From Mesocentrotus franciscanus (lineage: Eukaryota; Echinodermata; Echinoidea; Camarodonta; Strongylocentrotidae): a DNA stretch of 64,000 bases. Positions 1 to 12,400 of this stretch are shown here, one piece after another (position 1 is the first letter of the stretch; every line of letters starts with the position of its first letter). The stretch lies in assembly GCA_037976565.1 (NCBI GenBank), contig CP137672.1:24211134-24275133 (forward strand), read 5' to 3'. Position numbers and translations under genes: made by a program. Below the pieces are notes generated by a model. That model had not been told where the DNA came from and made no database searches. It saw only the letters and a list, made by a program, of their open reading frames with translations.

Positions 1-1450
1 TTCTGGAGTTCATTTTTGTATGTGTTGAATTTGAATTTAATGTTATTCCATATTTATTCAAGTATATGTACAGTACATGTTGTGATAAGACACGGTGCAA
101 AGTAGCATTTCATGATGTTTGCATTAGAATAAAGTACATGTATGTAATTTGTCATGAAACATTGATGAATGTACAGATTGATGGGGCCCTTACCGGTAAT
201 TTAAGAAGAAATATGAAAAATTTATTGGCATCAAGATCGAGTTTGCGACTGAGCATTCTGAATCAAATATAGTCCTAAACCATGCACGTACTGTACAGTG
301 TACATGTGTATGTACATGACTGTACAGTGTACTATATGTAAAAAAAAAAGTTTTAAAAACGATTCTACAATAAGACATTTTGAAGTCAGTAGATGCATTG
401 TTAGAATTTCTATTTATGACACAATTATAGGGTTAAAAAAATATATACTTACAAAAGTCTAAAAAGAAAGAGGGCAATGAAAACTGCAATGTCAGAAATA
501 TTACATAAATACCAATTTATGTAACATGCAAGTATCATTACAGTTACATGTACATGTACTGTAGGCAGCTGGAGCTTACAGTTTCACTAGTTGGAGCGCT
601 AAATGGTAGTTAATCCTCACTAAATGCCAGATGGCCCATTTTCCATTGTAACTGTCTGTGTCAACACTCTGAGATCCTAGTCCAGAAAATTGGTCCGTGT
701 TTACACAAAGGTTAATACTCTAAGCAGCTTTACCATACCACTGTACAGGTATCCATCTCTTCTGTAATGGAACAGACACTGAAAATCCAGTGATTCTTTG
801 ACATTTTGTAACGAGCAGATTCACATTTACAGAAATGATGAAGTCCTTTAAATGTACCTCTTCCCCAGTGGATGGTATGTCTTTTAAAGAAGAAGAGATA
901 GAGAATTGACAGGAAACTGGTGGAACACCTAGGGAGAAAAGGGCAAAGAAGAAAAAACTGGGGAAATTGGAATAAGAATGAAAAAGAAAAAAAAAGAAGG
1001 AAGAAATAAAAGGGAACAGTAGGAAATACTTGGGAAATTTGATGTAAGAATTAAGAAGAAAAAAAGAACAGAAAGACATATTAATAAAAGGGAAAAGAAG
1101 GAAATACTGGAGAAATTGGTATTAGAAAAAAAAATAAAGGGAGAAAACAAAACTAATTGGGGAAGGGAGTTAGATAGAGGAAGACACCCCCAAAAAAAAA
1201 AATAGAGAGAGAGAGAGAGAGGGAGAAACATTGTATACACTAAAATGTTAAATGTACAGCTGTGTTGGCCTGCATAATGTATTACAAAAGTATACAATTA
1301 TAATATAAAGGTAGTCTTATTAATTTCATAATGATATCAACTGCCATCTGCAAATATTTTAGATGATAATAAAGGTACAATTTAACTCACAATTCTAAGT
1401 GTTTTGTATTGGCAATGATGTATTATTTGTATTCCCTACCCTAATCAAAT

Positions 1451-1846
1451 TTAAAGACAAAGTTGAGTTCTGGTCATGTGATTGCATTGTGAAAGAAATG
1501 TTGTGGAATCGATCAGAAAAGTTTGATCATCTAGCATATAAGTATTGATGTGTACTGCAAGGTTCTGGAATCATCAAATAATAAGAAATTTGGCCCAGTC
1601 TTGGTAAAATTACAAGCACTGTACACAGAAAGATGTACCTGTATATGGGACTACACGAACATGTGGCATAAAAATCCGTCCCAATTTTTATGATGTTACA
1701 TGCCATATTTAGAATATTAAGGCATTTGAAGAGCCATGCTTTTCAGGGAACATTTTTTATCTGATGTTCTTCCACACTTGCATAATACAATGATAACGCT
1801 CACAAATTATTTTTCACCTCTTCCCAGAACTCAACCTTCTCTTTAA
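1451..1846. mobile_element. MITE family A, copy 1 (396 bp, TIRs ending in TTAA)
   Basis: The left end begins TTAAAGACAAAGTTGAGTT and the right end, read on the other strand, begins TTAAAGAGAAGGTTGAGTT. These are terminal inverted repeats of about 23 bases ending in TTAA. A second copy in the opposite orientation lies at 53372-53763 and matches along its whole length. There is no coding capacity, so this is a non-autonomous DNA transposon. The TTAA ends are compatible with a piggyBac-type target, but the superfamily is not proven. Confidence 0.8.
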
Positions 1847-2504
1847 CTACACTATGATCTGTGTACAAATGTAATTTTCACAGTTCGTAGTATTTTGTAA
1901 CATGCCAAACTCTTTCCCAGAAGATCAGTTACCTCTGAGAAGATTTTCTATAATGAGATAAGAACAGTATGAGTTCAATTTTATCTTTTACATTAGCACT
2001 TTAATAGAAAAATAGTCTTTTACCTTATCTTGTCTATTGAAATGCCTGGTTCACGTACATGTACATACCTGTATGCATGGGTGAATATTGTATATATCAA
2101 AATAAACAGGCACATATCTCTTGTTTTAGTGACCTCTGTATCCTACCTGTCACTAGAAGTAGGTACTTCTCTCTGTTATTTGTTTATATTCGTAACCATG
2201 GTGAGAATGGGTCCCGTGGGATAGTTTTGTAACGTGGAGCCCCATGATAAATCAACTTTTAGAGCTGATACATTATGTAGATAAGCACAAATGACCATTG
2301 TTGGTATGTGTCACTTCTATTGATTTTGAAATTGATTTTTGAAATTGATTTGCCATTCATATGTTCATTAACTCTTATGTTTTTCTTTTAATTGCCATTT
2401 CATCATTTTGGAAATACATCTAATTTACTTGATGAGATGCACGTTAATTGGTAAAAGATAGAGTTTATGGATGTGTACATGTATACTAGAGACTAGATTA
2501 GTAC

Positions 2505-2615
2505 TTCATGTACATATGTACATGTACATGTACCTAAATTGAATGATTGTTGTAATTGCCATTGTATTTTAACTCACTGGGATATACATGTACTGTACAT
2601 GTACTGTACATGTAT
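2505..2615. repeat. TGTACATG-type simple sequence
   Basis: Runs of alternating GTACAT units (for example 2514-2531 and 2585-2612) form self-complementary simple sequence. Scattered short copies of the same motif occur throughout the window. This style of simple sequence is common in echinoderm and some other invertebrate deuterostome genomes. Confidence 0.7.
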
Positions 2616-2657
2616 GTACCTGTATAACACTGATGATTTTGACTTGTAAAATACATT

Positions 2658-2822
2658 CCTGGGGGGCATTTCATGAACTAATTAGTCGGTAGTTTTCACA
2701 GACTATAATCATTTTCACCGACAATTTTATTGTCACCGACTATTTTCCAGGCCTCTGATTGGTCAAATTTAGTCAGCGCTGACAGTTGTCGGTGGACAAA
2801 TGTTGATGAAACGCCCCCCAGG
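2658..2822. mobile_element. Short MITE with CCTGGGGGGC ends (165 bp)
   Basis: The left end reads CCTGGGGGGCATTTCAT and the right end is its near-perfect reverse complement (ATGAAACGCCCCCCAGG). The interior carries further short inverted blocks around ACCGAC. There is no coding content. The superfamily was not determined. Confidence 0.75.
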
Positions 2823-3238
2823 TGTTGGAATGAGTTCCTAATTTTATCAGAATACACATGTACATGTATACTACATGTACAAGCTCAAAGAACAGGATAT
2901 TTCACAACATTTATTTACCTTATCTTTGTTGTTTGCAATATGTGATATTTAAAAAAATAAGATTTGTATATTTTGTTTTGTTTTATGTCTTATGTACAGA
3001 TACAATACATTGTTATCATAGAAATGGGAATATATATTGAAATGATGATGTGGGAAAGAATGGCATGACAAGAGTAGACCTACTTTTTGTAAATTTTAAA
3101 AATGTATTGAAGAAAGACAGTATCTCATGTGCATTACCGGTACACATTTATTGAAATTTATTGACAATTTCGTGGAGTTTCCACGACATAACTACATTGT
3201 GTAATTATTTCCTTTTTCTCTTCATAATATTTCAATGG

Positions 3239-3400
3239 GTTAAAGACTTTTTGAATCTCATAGGTTAAGACTCCATCGTCATCATCATCGTTATAATTTT
3301 TTCTTTTCTTACTCGTTGAACAGGTTGAAGGCCTTTTGAATCTGACAGGGTAAGACTCTTAACCATTTTTAATTATTTTGTTCTCTCCTCATTTCAACAG
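3239..3400 (+). repeat. Two degenerate copies of the 5' edge of the next KIF12 exon
   Basis: Copies starting at 3239 and 3324 each repeat about 35 bases of the start of the exon at 3401 (GTTAAAGACCTTTTGAATCT and the following GGTAAGACT-like stretch). The copy at 3324 is also preceded by an AACAG acceptor. Spacings are 85 and 77 bases. Both copies run into stop codons in the kinesin frame, so they look like decayed tandem duplicates rather than used exons. Confidence 0.7.
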
Positions 3401-6400
3401 GTTAAAGACCTTTTGAATCTAACGGTAAAGACTCTTTGCCAGTGAGGTGGTCCAAGGATAAAGGTTTCTACGTTGAGAATCTTTTCACCATGGAATGTGA
3501 AACACTAGATGATATGATAGCAGTACTTGAGGAAGGTAAGAACATCTCCACTTAGAACCTGTTTTGAGTTGAAGATATCATAAAACAAGACTTTATTAAT
3601 GAATGTACCACTGCAAGGGAAATGTAGAAAAGTTGAATAACTTACAGTTTTAATATGGTCATGTTTTGATAAACTGTCAGGTATCTACACATTTTTTGTA
3701 TACCTGTTATGACCCTAAATCCATTCAATTCAATCATTAATTTACTCTAAAGAGTATGAATATCAATTTACCTTTAAATGGAATACACTAATTTGTTTTC
3801 TTTTGTCTTTACCGTCACTTATTTATTTCTTCTATCTCCATTCATTCTAAATTTCTATTGGACATTCAAATTTCTTTCCGTCTGTCTGGCTGTCTGTCTG
3901 TCTGTCTGCTCTCTCTCTCTCTCTCTGTATCTCTCTCTCTCTCTCTCTCACTTTCCTTCTTTCTCCAGGTTTGGGTCAGAAGGCAATAGCAACAAACAAT
4001 GTGAATGAGCATTCCAGTAGAAGTCACACCATCATGTCCATCTCTATAGACTCTGAATTGGTGAGTATTATGACACCATCTGTGATTTATACATGTAAAG
4101 GGATTTAAAGTTGATTGTTCATAGTGAATACTCTCCCTGGTATACTTGTACTAATGTATTAGATTACAGGGAATATATGTCATTGATGCCAATGCAAGGA
4201 GGCAAAGCTGATTAATTGAGACCTAAGAGAAATTCTTTACTTTTTATAACCAGTGGGTAATCTACTGATTAATTTTCCCCAATAGAGGTGTTGTGGTCCA
4301 GTGAATAAGTCTCTGGACTGTGAACCACAAGTACCGTACAGGGTTCAAATCACTGTCACAGCACTAACGCCCTTGGCAAGACATTAATCTACATTTGCCA
4401 CACTCCACCCAGGTGAGGTAAATGGGTGCTTGGTAGGATAATTCCTTGGAATGCACTATGCGCTGATAACGGCTGCCGGAGCTAAAGCTAGGGAAATAAT
4501 TTCCAAAGCTCTTTCGAAGCGGATAGGGACGTTGTAATATGATATGTGCTATACAAGAACAGAATATTATTGATATTATTATTATTATTATTAATAAAAA
4601 GTTTCCTCTTCTCCTTTTCCTTATTCTATCAGCCGGACCCTGATGATAATGACCTGTACATCACCAAGCATGGCAAGCTAAGCTTCGTGGACCTGGCTGG
4701 CAGCGAGAAGGTTAAGGAGCTGGGCTCCTCCTCCGAACTCCTCTCAGAAACCACTAACATCAACAAGAGTCTTCTCACATTAGGTGAGTTAAAAGTGTTT
4801 GTAAAATTAGACAAGTGGACAATGCATTCTTTGTGTTTCATGTAATGATGTTTAAAGGGGAAGTCCACCCTGATATCAATTTGGTTTTAATAGAAGCAGA
4901 AAAAATGATATAAACAGGTCAGTGAATGTTTGAGCAAAACCAGATTAAAATTAAGAAAGTTATGATTTTTGAAGGTGTGTTTGTCTAATTTTTCTACTTT
5001 TAATCAAACCAACTGCATACTAGGTGGACTTCCCCTTTAACTATCAACTATGCTTACGATGATAGAACTTCCCTGCATCTGTCATGAAGAAAAAAAGTAA
5101 CAGAAACAGGAATATCTCTATCAGAGCAGACTATTAACTGTTCATGCCAGGATGTTTCCTCCTCAACTAACTTACTTGCACCCATGGTAAATAAAATTTA
5201 GAAAGACGTGGACTCTCTCTCTCATTCTCGGAATGGAATGTTGTATTTGTTTGCATGAAGGATGGAAGGGAAAAGGTGAATAAGATATATATTCACCTGT
5301 TCACCTGAAATATGGCAAGGAAAATGATCCATTTTCATAAAACTACATACATTTGTTTTCTCCTGTTTTGCTACTTTAATACTATATAAATTCCTGAGTT
5401 CTCTCTTACTACTGGTCTTTGAAAACTGGCATAATGACAATGTTATTTTGTTGTCATAACCACTTCCTAATCAACACTGATATTTATACGCTCTCACAGC
5501 CATCACTATTTATAATTTTATAGTATTCAAGTGAATTAGAATTATGATGGATTATATTTTTAGAAAGGAAAAGGGCAGTATAGAAATCTTCAACAATTGT
5601 ATCACTGTGAATTGGGACTGGTTAACAAAGACTTTAAAAAGTATTGAACAGTTGGAAAGAGTCAGGAAAGAATCATATACCTGGAGGCGGTACATGCAGT
5701 CAATTATGTTCAGTGAACTGTGAAATATGTATTTCATTCGTTATCAGCTGGTATCTTTAGGTAGAATACTCGCTAGTTTCTGAATGGTGACTATACTATC
5801 TGACTTTCCACACAGAAGAAGAAAAAAGTTTTATAGAATCCTCAACAATTGCATTAGTGTGAATGGGGACAGGTTAACAAAGACTGTTTAAAGTATTGAA
5901 CAGTTGGAAAGAGTCGGGGAAAGAATCGAAACTGTATACCTGGAGGCAGTACATGCAGTCAAATATGTTCAGCGACCTGTGAAATATGTATTTTATTTGT
6001 TGTAGGCTGGCATCTTTAGGTAGAATACCCCCTAGTTTCTGAATGTAACAGACAGTACTATCTGACTCTCCACACAAAAGAAAACAAAGGCTTTATACGA
6101 GGGGGAGATGACAACATTTAGACTGTTTTAGTGAGGCATTAGTATACATATGGGAAGATGAAATTTATACCGATCAACATTTCTATACTAAGGTACTATG
6201 AATTTTTAATTTTAAGGGGATGTTGGTACAGTATGATAGCATGGGTCTGCCTTTTTAAACTTTTACCTTTAGTAAAGCAGATGTTTGGAGTCATAATAAG
6301 CAAGCGTTTTTTATTCTCTCTTCCCCTTACCTACAGCACATTCTTGTTCTTCCCTGCTCTTCCTTCATTCCTTCATTCCTTCTCTCATCTTACTCATCTC

Positions 6401-9400
6401 TCATCTCCTCTTCCTTACTGTAGGTCTTTACTTTTGTCAGAATGTGTTCAACTGTTTGTTAATCTAATTTATGTTTTTGTTTTGTGCACATTTATGTATT
6501 CTTATGTTATTCATTGTTATCTCCTGCCAGTGGAGGCCAAATTTCTGTGTTTTTTAACGTGGACAATAAAATCTGAATCTGAATCTGATTGGTATGAGGA
6601 TTTTTGTTCTGTTTGTTACTTTTTGTTTGTAACTCATTTTTGCATATTCTCTTTTACAATGGTTTCCATATCATAATATCCTAAATTTTCGGGGCTCCCA
6701 ACATTTTAGAGGGGGCTTTAAATATTAATTAAAACAATAAAATAAAATGAAATGTTAATGGAAGTGATGAAGTTGAATGAAACTTAAGGATCGTTATTTA
6801 TTAATTGCTTTGTTTGGATCAGATTTTGTAGCTAGAAATTTCCATCATATTGTATTAAAGTGTCATTGAACATTGTTTCTTCCTGTGTAACACTATGGAC
6901 TACATAGAAGCAATCATTTCCTAGTATCATTCTTTTAAATGTTTGTGATTTCAGGTAACTGCATCTCATCATTGAGTGACAGTAGGAAGCGATCAGGGCA
7001 CATTCCATACCGGGATAGCAAGCTCACCAAGCTATTAGCTGACAGCTTAGGGGGTACAGGTATTACACTCATGGTGAGTAGTACTATGCATGGATTTAAG
7101 AATTTGTTTTTTCTAGAGTTCTAAGAATTATCCAGTTGGCCATGTTAGTGTAAAAAATATGATAAATAAATAAATTAATAAATTGATAAATAAATTAATA
7201 TACAAATAAATTAATGAAAAAATAAATAAAATAATTAAATAAATAAATAAATGAGTGAATGAATGAATGAATATATTTTAATAAATAAATAAGTAAATAA
7301 ATGAATGAAACAAATAAAAAATAAAGAATAAAATAAAATAAATAAATAAATAAAAATATATTTAAATAATTAAATATATGGATGGATGGTATGAATAAAT
7401 AGATATGTAGACAAATAAAATTAAAGGTATAGAAATAGATTAAAGCACATGCATATATATCTATATATGACATTATATAGTTCTTTGCTTCTATTCATCA
7501 ACGTTAAAGAGAAATATTTTTGTTTCTGTTTTAGATTGCCTGTATATCACCATCATCATACTGCCTGTCAGAGTCCATCAATACACTAAGATATGCAGTC
7601 AGGGCACGCAGAATCAAGAACAAGCCTGTCATTAGAATGGTAAGAAACTGAAATATCAATCATTAGAAGATTGAAAAGAAAACAATTGTGTGCTTTTGTG
7701 GACTCCTTCATTTAAAAATGGAATATGTATTTACAGATTGCATACCTGCCAACTATTCCGATTTAATCAGAATATTCAATATTCAGATTTTCTGAAATTT
7801 TAGGACCCACAAATTCTGAATACCGGGGGTATTTAGATTTTAAAAAAAGCTTTAAAAAAAAGAAGCTTTACCATGTGCCGCGATTTGAGAGTTCGCAGAT
7901 ATGCGCGTTGAATGGCTGCACGATCGAGCAGCGAATTTGTATTTGCTTTTTTGTACAGATTTATCACAGATTGCCAGTTACACTGCCGCTGCATATACAT
8001 GGCCATGGTAAGGCCGTCGACGCCTGTTTAATACACACCTACATGTATGCCTGTACCCGCAGGGCCGCTGCCCTGACCCAGCTGGGGTCTGTGCCCCCAG
8101 ACCCCCGCTAAGGGTACAGATTTCTTATTTTTAAATGTTGGCAGGTATGAGATTGGGATTGAGTGTATTTTGCCATAAACCTATATGATGTATTTCATTA
8201 AATTTGCATTGTAATTACTTTGTGGATGAGTTTAGTCTAATGAATCAAATATGTTTACCATAAGACTTAATTTATATCAATACTTACGTCTCAACCCAGA
8301 GTTGAAAACGAAATTATCAATTATGAGCCTGAAAGTATTACCTTATATACTTTTACATAGAGTTAATATACTTTTGGCTATCAAGAGATATATAAAGTGA
8401 CTGCAGTTCCTACAAACAAAAATGTGAAAAAAGGAACATATATAACGATGATACAATTGTTGCTTGCTTGCAGGATCCCAGAGAAAAACTCATCACAAGC
8501 CTAAAACGGGAGGTGCGTCTACTGCGATCTGAAAACCAGTACCTGCGCCAACGTCTAGAATTCCCTGGCACTGCCCAGCCCTCCTTCAGGCCCCTGCAAG
8601 AACCTAATAATAACAAACAGCAACACCAACCCCAAGCCATCCTCAGCAAGGAGGAGTCCATAAACGATGGGGATCTGACACCGGTACCCAATGGGAGGAT
8701 GGTGGAGGAGCCCAGGATAGAGAGGACGGAGGCTCCGATGGAGGGCTCCCGGGGCAGAGGAGGAGGTGGAGGGCAGAAGGAACCTGCTCCAGCGCAGAGG
8801 GATTCTAAAACTCAGTGAGTGCTTGAGATGTTAAACAAGTGGTGGAGGTCGATTTAATTTGGTAACATAGGGATATTCTTTGCAAACCAGAGAAATTTAG
8901 TTAGTATTATAATCCATTGTCATTTATTAATATGATAATGTGTACTTTTTTTAGTGCTATGATCTTTAAAACTCTTTACTGATTCAGTACCTTATTTAAA
9001 TCATCATTTCTATCATCATCATCACCAAAATCAACATCTTCATCATCACCATCTTCATCATCATGATCATGATTATCCTTACCAACATTATTACTTTTCC
9101 CATCATCCTGCCAAGTCACCATCCTTATGATGACGATGATAATGGAGATGATGATGATGATGATGATGATGATGCTGATGGTAGTGGTGGTGATGACGAT
9201 GATTTTGATAATAATTGACGATGGTGATAATGATGATCATGCTGATGGTGTTGATTGTGATGATGATGCTGATGATTACTCATAATCACTATGTTTATGC
9301 TCATCACTTTTCTTTTCATATCTTCACTACAGCCCCAAATCAGCCGCTGATAACAGCTTGTATGAGATGCTTCAGGAGTACATGGTAGAGAACGAGACAC

Positions 9401-12400
9401 TGAGATCAGAGAACTCTGACCTTCATTCAGTCAAGGAGAAATCGAGGAGAGAACAGGATTCAGTGGCCAGAGAGAACGATAGACTCATCAAGAAACTTGA
9501 AGAACTTGAACGGTAAAAACATTTCTCTCTCTTTAAGAAAGATGTGCTTGAAGAGCATCCATAGTCTATAATCAGAGATAAAGATATGTACCCCCTCATC
9601 ATTAAAAAATACCTTTTCATGAATCTACAGATAAAAATTTACCAAGTAAAATTGTGCTTGATGTGCATATCTATGATAACATGCTTCAAGGCTTAGCACG
9701 TGTAGCTATATAAAGGATAGGATTGATTTGCTCTTTTGCGAATGTTTGCCTGTTTTTAATCAACTTTTTGAATTGTTGTAGTGTGGTCATTTTTGTTTAC
9801 AAATCTTGGGTGATATTCTTAAAACTGTTATCTTTTGTCTTTGTGAGAGGGTACAAGTCTTAAATAATCTAATTAAGGACAACATATTGGTTAATTTCTG
9901 CACAAAGTCAACTACATATGCGTATGGTTCACGGAGATATGTGTGCATGCAAGCATCAACAATATGTATTTACTCTGTGCAGTTTCAATTTGTTATGATG
10001 ATCAACAGACCTTATAGACAGAGTTTTCAGAACAGGCCGAGCCACTGATATTATATTGGAATTTTTAAAAATTGAGTCAATTCAAATAGTTCATTGCATT
10101 CACATTGACAATTAATCCTATTTTCTCTTCACAGGGTGTTCACTACATCGCCTTACTCCCTGCCCAGCACCTTCAACTCCAGGACATCCTCAGGCCAGTC
10201 CATCGGTATGCGGGGCAACAACCAGCCCTCCCCACTGAGCCAGCTGCACCAGTCGCCACCCCTGAAGACCCAGCTCACCCCAGGGCCAGTCCAATGGTCT
10301 TAATACGCACCAATTCACTGGATAAGAGACAGTCTGGGGGTAGCCCATGGAGACTGGTAGGTCTTTACTCAATGTTTGGGATTGCATGTTTGTGTCCCAT
10401 ATTTCCAAATATGAGCCTAGAAAATTATTTCTCTGAACATATATACATATATTGCAAGATTGAATACCAAAATTTGACACTAAATGAAGGTAAAAATTAC
10501 TTGTGAGAAGACTATTTGATGGATTCTCATAAAATTTAACGGAAGGGAAAAGCTAACTGCTGATTAACATCTGTGCCGACTTTGATATGCAATCATTTCT
10601 TGTTTGCTCTTCAATCCTCAACAATTTGAATCTCATAGAGATATTTTTATGTCTTCTGACAATATACCATAGCTGTTTGAGTGATAATTAAATGTCTTCT
10701 AACATAAAAGTACATTGCAGCACTAATGTGGATATCCACCTTCCTTCTATCTCTTTACAGCAGTCAGGGGAGCTACCTCCAGTGGACAGCATAAAGGGCA
10801 TTCCAGACAACTACCGGTCATCTCAGCAGCGTGCACCCTCCAGAGGGAGGCCCCGCCCACTCAGCGGTCATTCCCTTCCATGTCCACCCAGCCACCCCAC
10901 CACCCCCCTCCTACCAACCATAGCTTTCCCAGGGCACACACTAACCAGTCAGCGATGATGAGTAGTACCCAGCCCCCAGTGGGTCATAGCAATCCTTCCA
11001 CCCATAGAGGGTCTAAGAAAGGAAGGTAAGTGACACAATCGTCAACGGACAAATCCTAGTTAAGTGTTTGTTTCTCACATGATCGTTATTGTTCTGCCTG
11101 AGAAGGCAAATGTTAGAATAGTTTCATATCTTCTTTTTTGTCAGATTTGTATATCTTCCCATTGAAATCATCTTTATTGAATCATTACATAGCCTGTGAA
11201 TTGCAAATTCTTCTTGAAATTTGTTTAGATGTTGATTGTTATGCTTTTCTTCTATGTCAAGCATCGATTGTCCTTATAATGCAAATGATGATTTACACTT
11301 GTCTATGTTTGGACAACTGCAGCTGTCATTACCATTATACCTGTTTTATTCAAAATGTATTCCCATATGTTTGAGACTGATTATTATTCAATATTTATGT
11401 TATACACCTTTCTCCATATTTTATAGTGAGAGTCGTGTCTCCAACACCAGCCAGAGCTACCCTCCACCAGCTCCAGGTAGCCTCCAGGCCACGTACACCG
11501 GCTCCATGGGAGCCCTCCATGAAAACCATCAGCAGGTTCCACCTCCTCCTGTCAGTAAGAGGGATACCTCCATGTCCGTCAGGTCCAGTCTCAGTAACCC
11601 TTCCGTCATCAGCCAGCCGCAGTCCACCAAAGCGGATATCTACATTCCAAGTGCACCTTCCACCGGCCTAACAAACGGTAAGTATAAATGCATCTAGATT
11701 GTTTTGTATGCATATGCTGTAGGCATGGAACTATTGTGGCCAGATTTGTTTGTTGCATGTAGAGTGTAAGATACACAGACACTTGGTCATTTGTACAGTT
11801 CTTTGCACTGTGTTTTTTTTTAACTTCACTCTCATGACATTGTTACCAGTGCTAGAAATTAAATGAGTGAAATTACTAGCAGTTATCGTATAATGTTTCC
11901 TCTACCTGTGTATTCTCTCTTTCTTTCAATCTCTCTTTCTTTCAATCTCTCTCTCTCTCTCTATCTCTTTCTCTCTCTCTCCCTCTCCCCTCTCTCTCCC
12001 TCACCTACCCACTGCATATTAAGAGATGGGTGTTTTTCCTAGCCATTTGGGCATTCATCCCGCTTTAAATCCTCCTCTCCTTTTCTCCTAAAATGTTATC
12101 ATTGTGCTTTAACATAATTAACATAATAATAATTGTATTCATAAATATGTAAATGTTTATATTAATATTCATATTCCCCTTTCTCTCATGCCCTCTCTCA
12201 AAATTGGGTACTATTATCTTTCCAACCCCCCATCCCCAGACTTCTTTTTCTTACTCTGATATTTTCTATTATCTTAGGTAGATGTAAACATAGTACTTAT
12301 ATTCACATTTGCAATACGTGTACGTGCATACGTGTTTGCAATTGTCAGCCCGACTTGATGTTTATTTATGCCTCAAAATGTGTTAAATAAAGCATTAAAA

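Larger units (their letters stand above)
1..3400. other. Non-coding stretch, probably KIF12 intron
   Basis: No exon with convincing splice sites and protein similarity was found here on either strand. The stretch holds a purine-rich tract (about 940-1220), two inverted-repeat mobile elements (listed separately) and clusters of TGTACATG-type simple sequence (2505-2615). Because the first recognisable exon downstream is in the middle of a kinesin motor domain, this is most likely an intron of that gene. The exons for the P-loop part of the motor must lie left of the window. Confidence 0.6.

Noticed and set aside
720..1297. Two Phe/Ser-rich open frames on the minus strand (119 and 122 residues)
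   Set aside because: They are translations of a purine-rich (GAAAAAG) tract and have no recognisable domain.
6158..6676. 172-residue open frame
   Set aside because: Low-complexity Phe/Leu/Ser sequence over a pyrimidine-rich tract and a LINE tail, with no motif; it lies inside a KIF12 intron.
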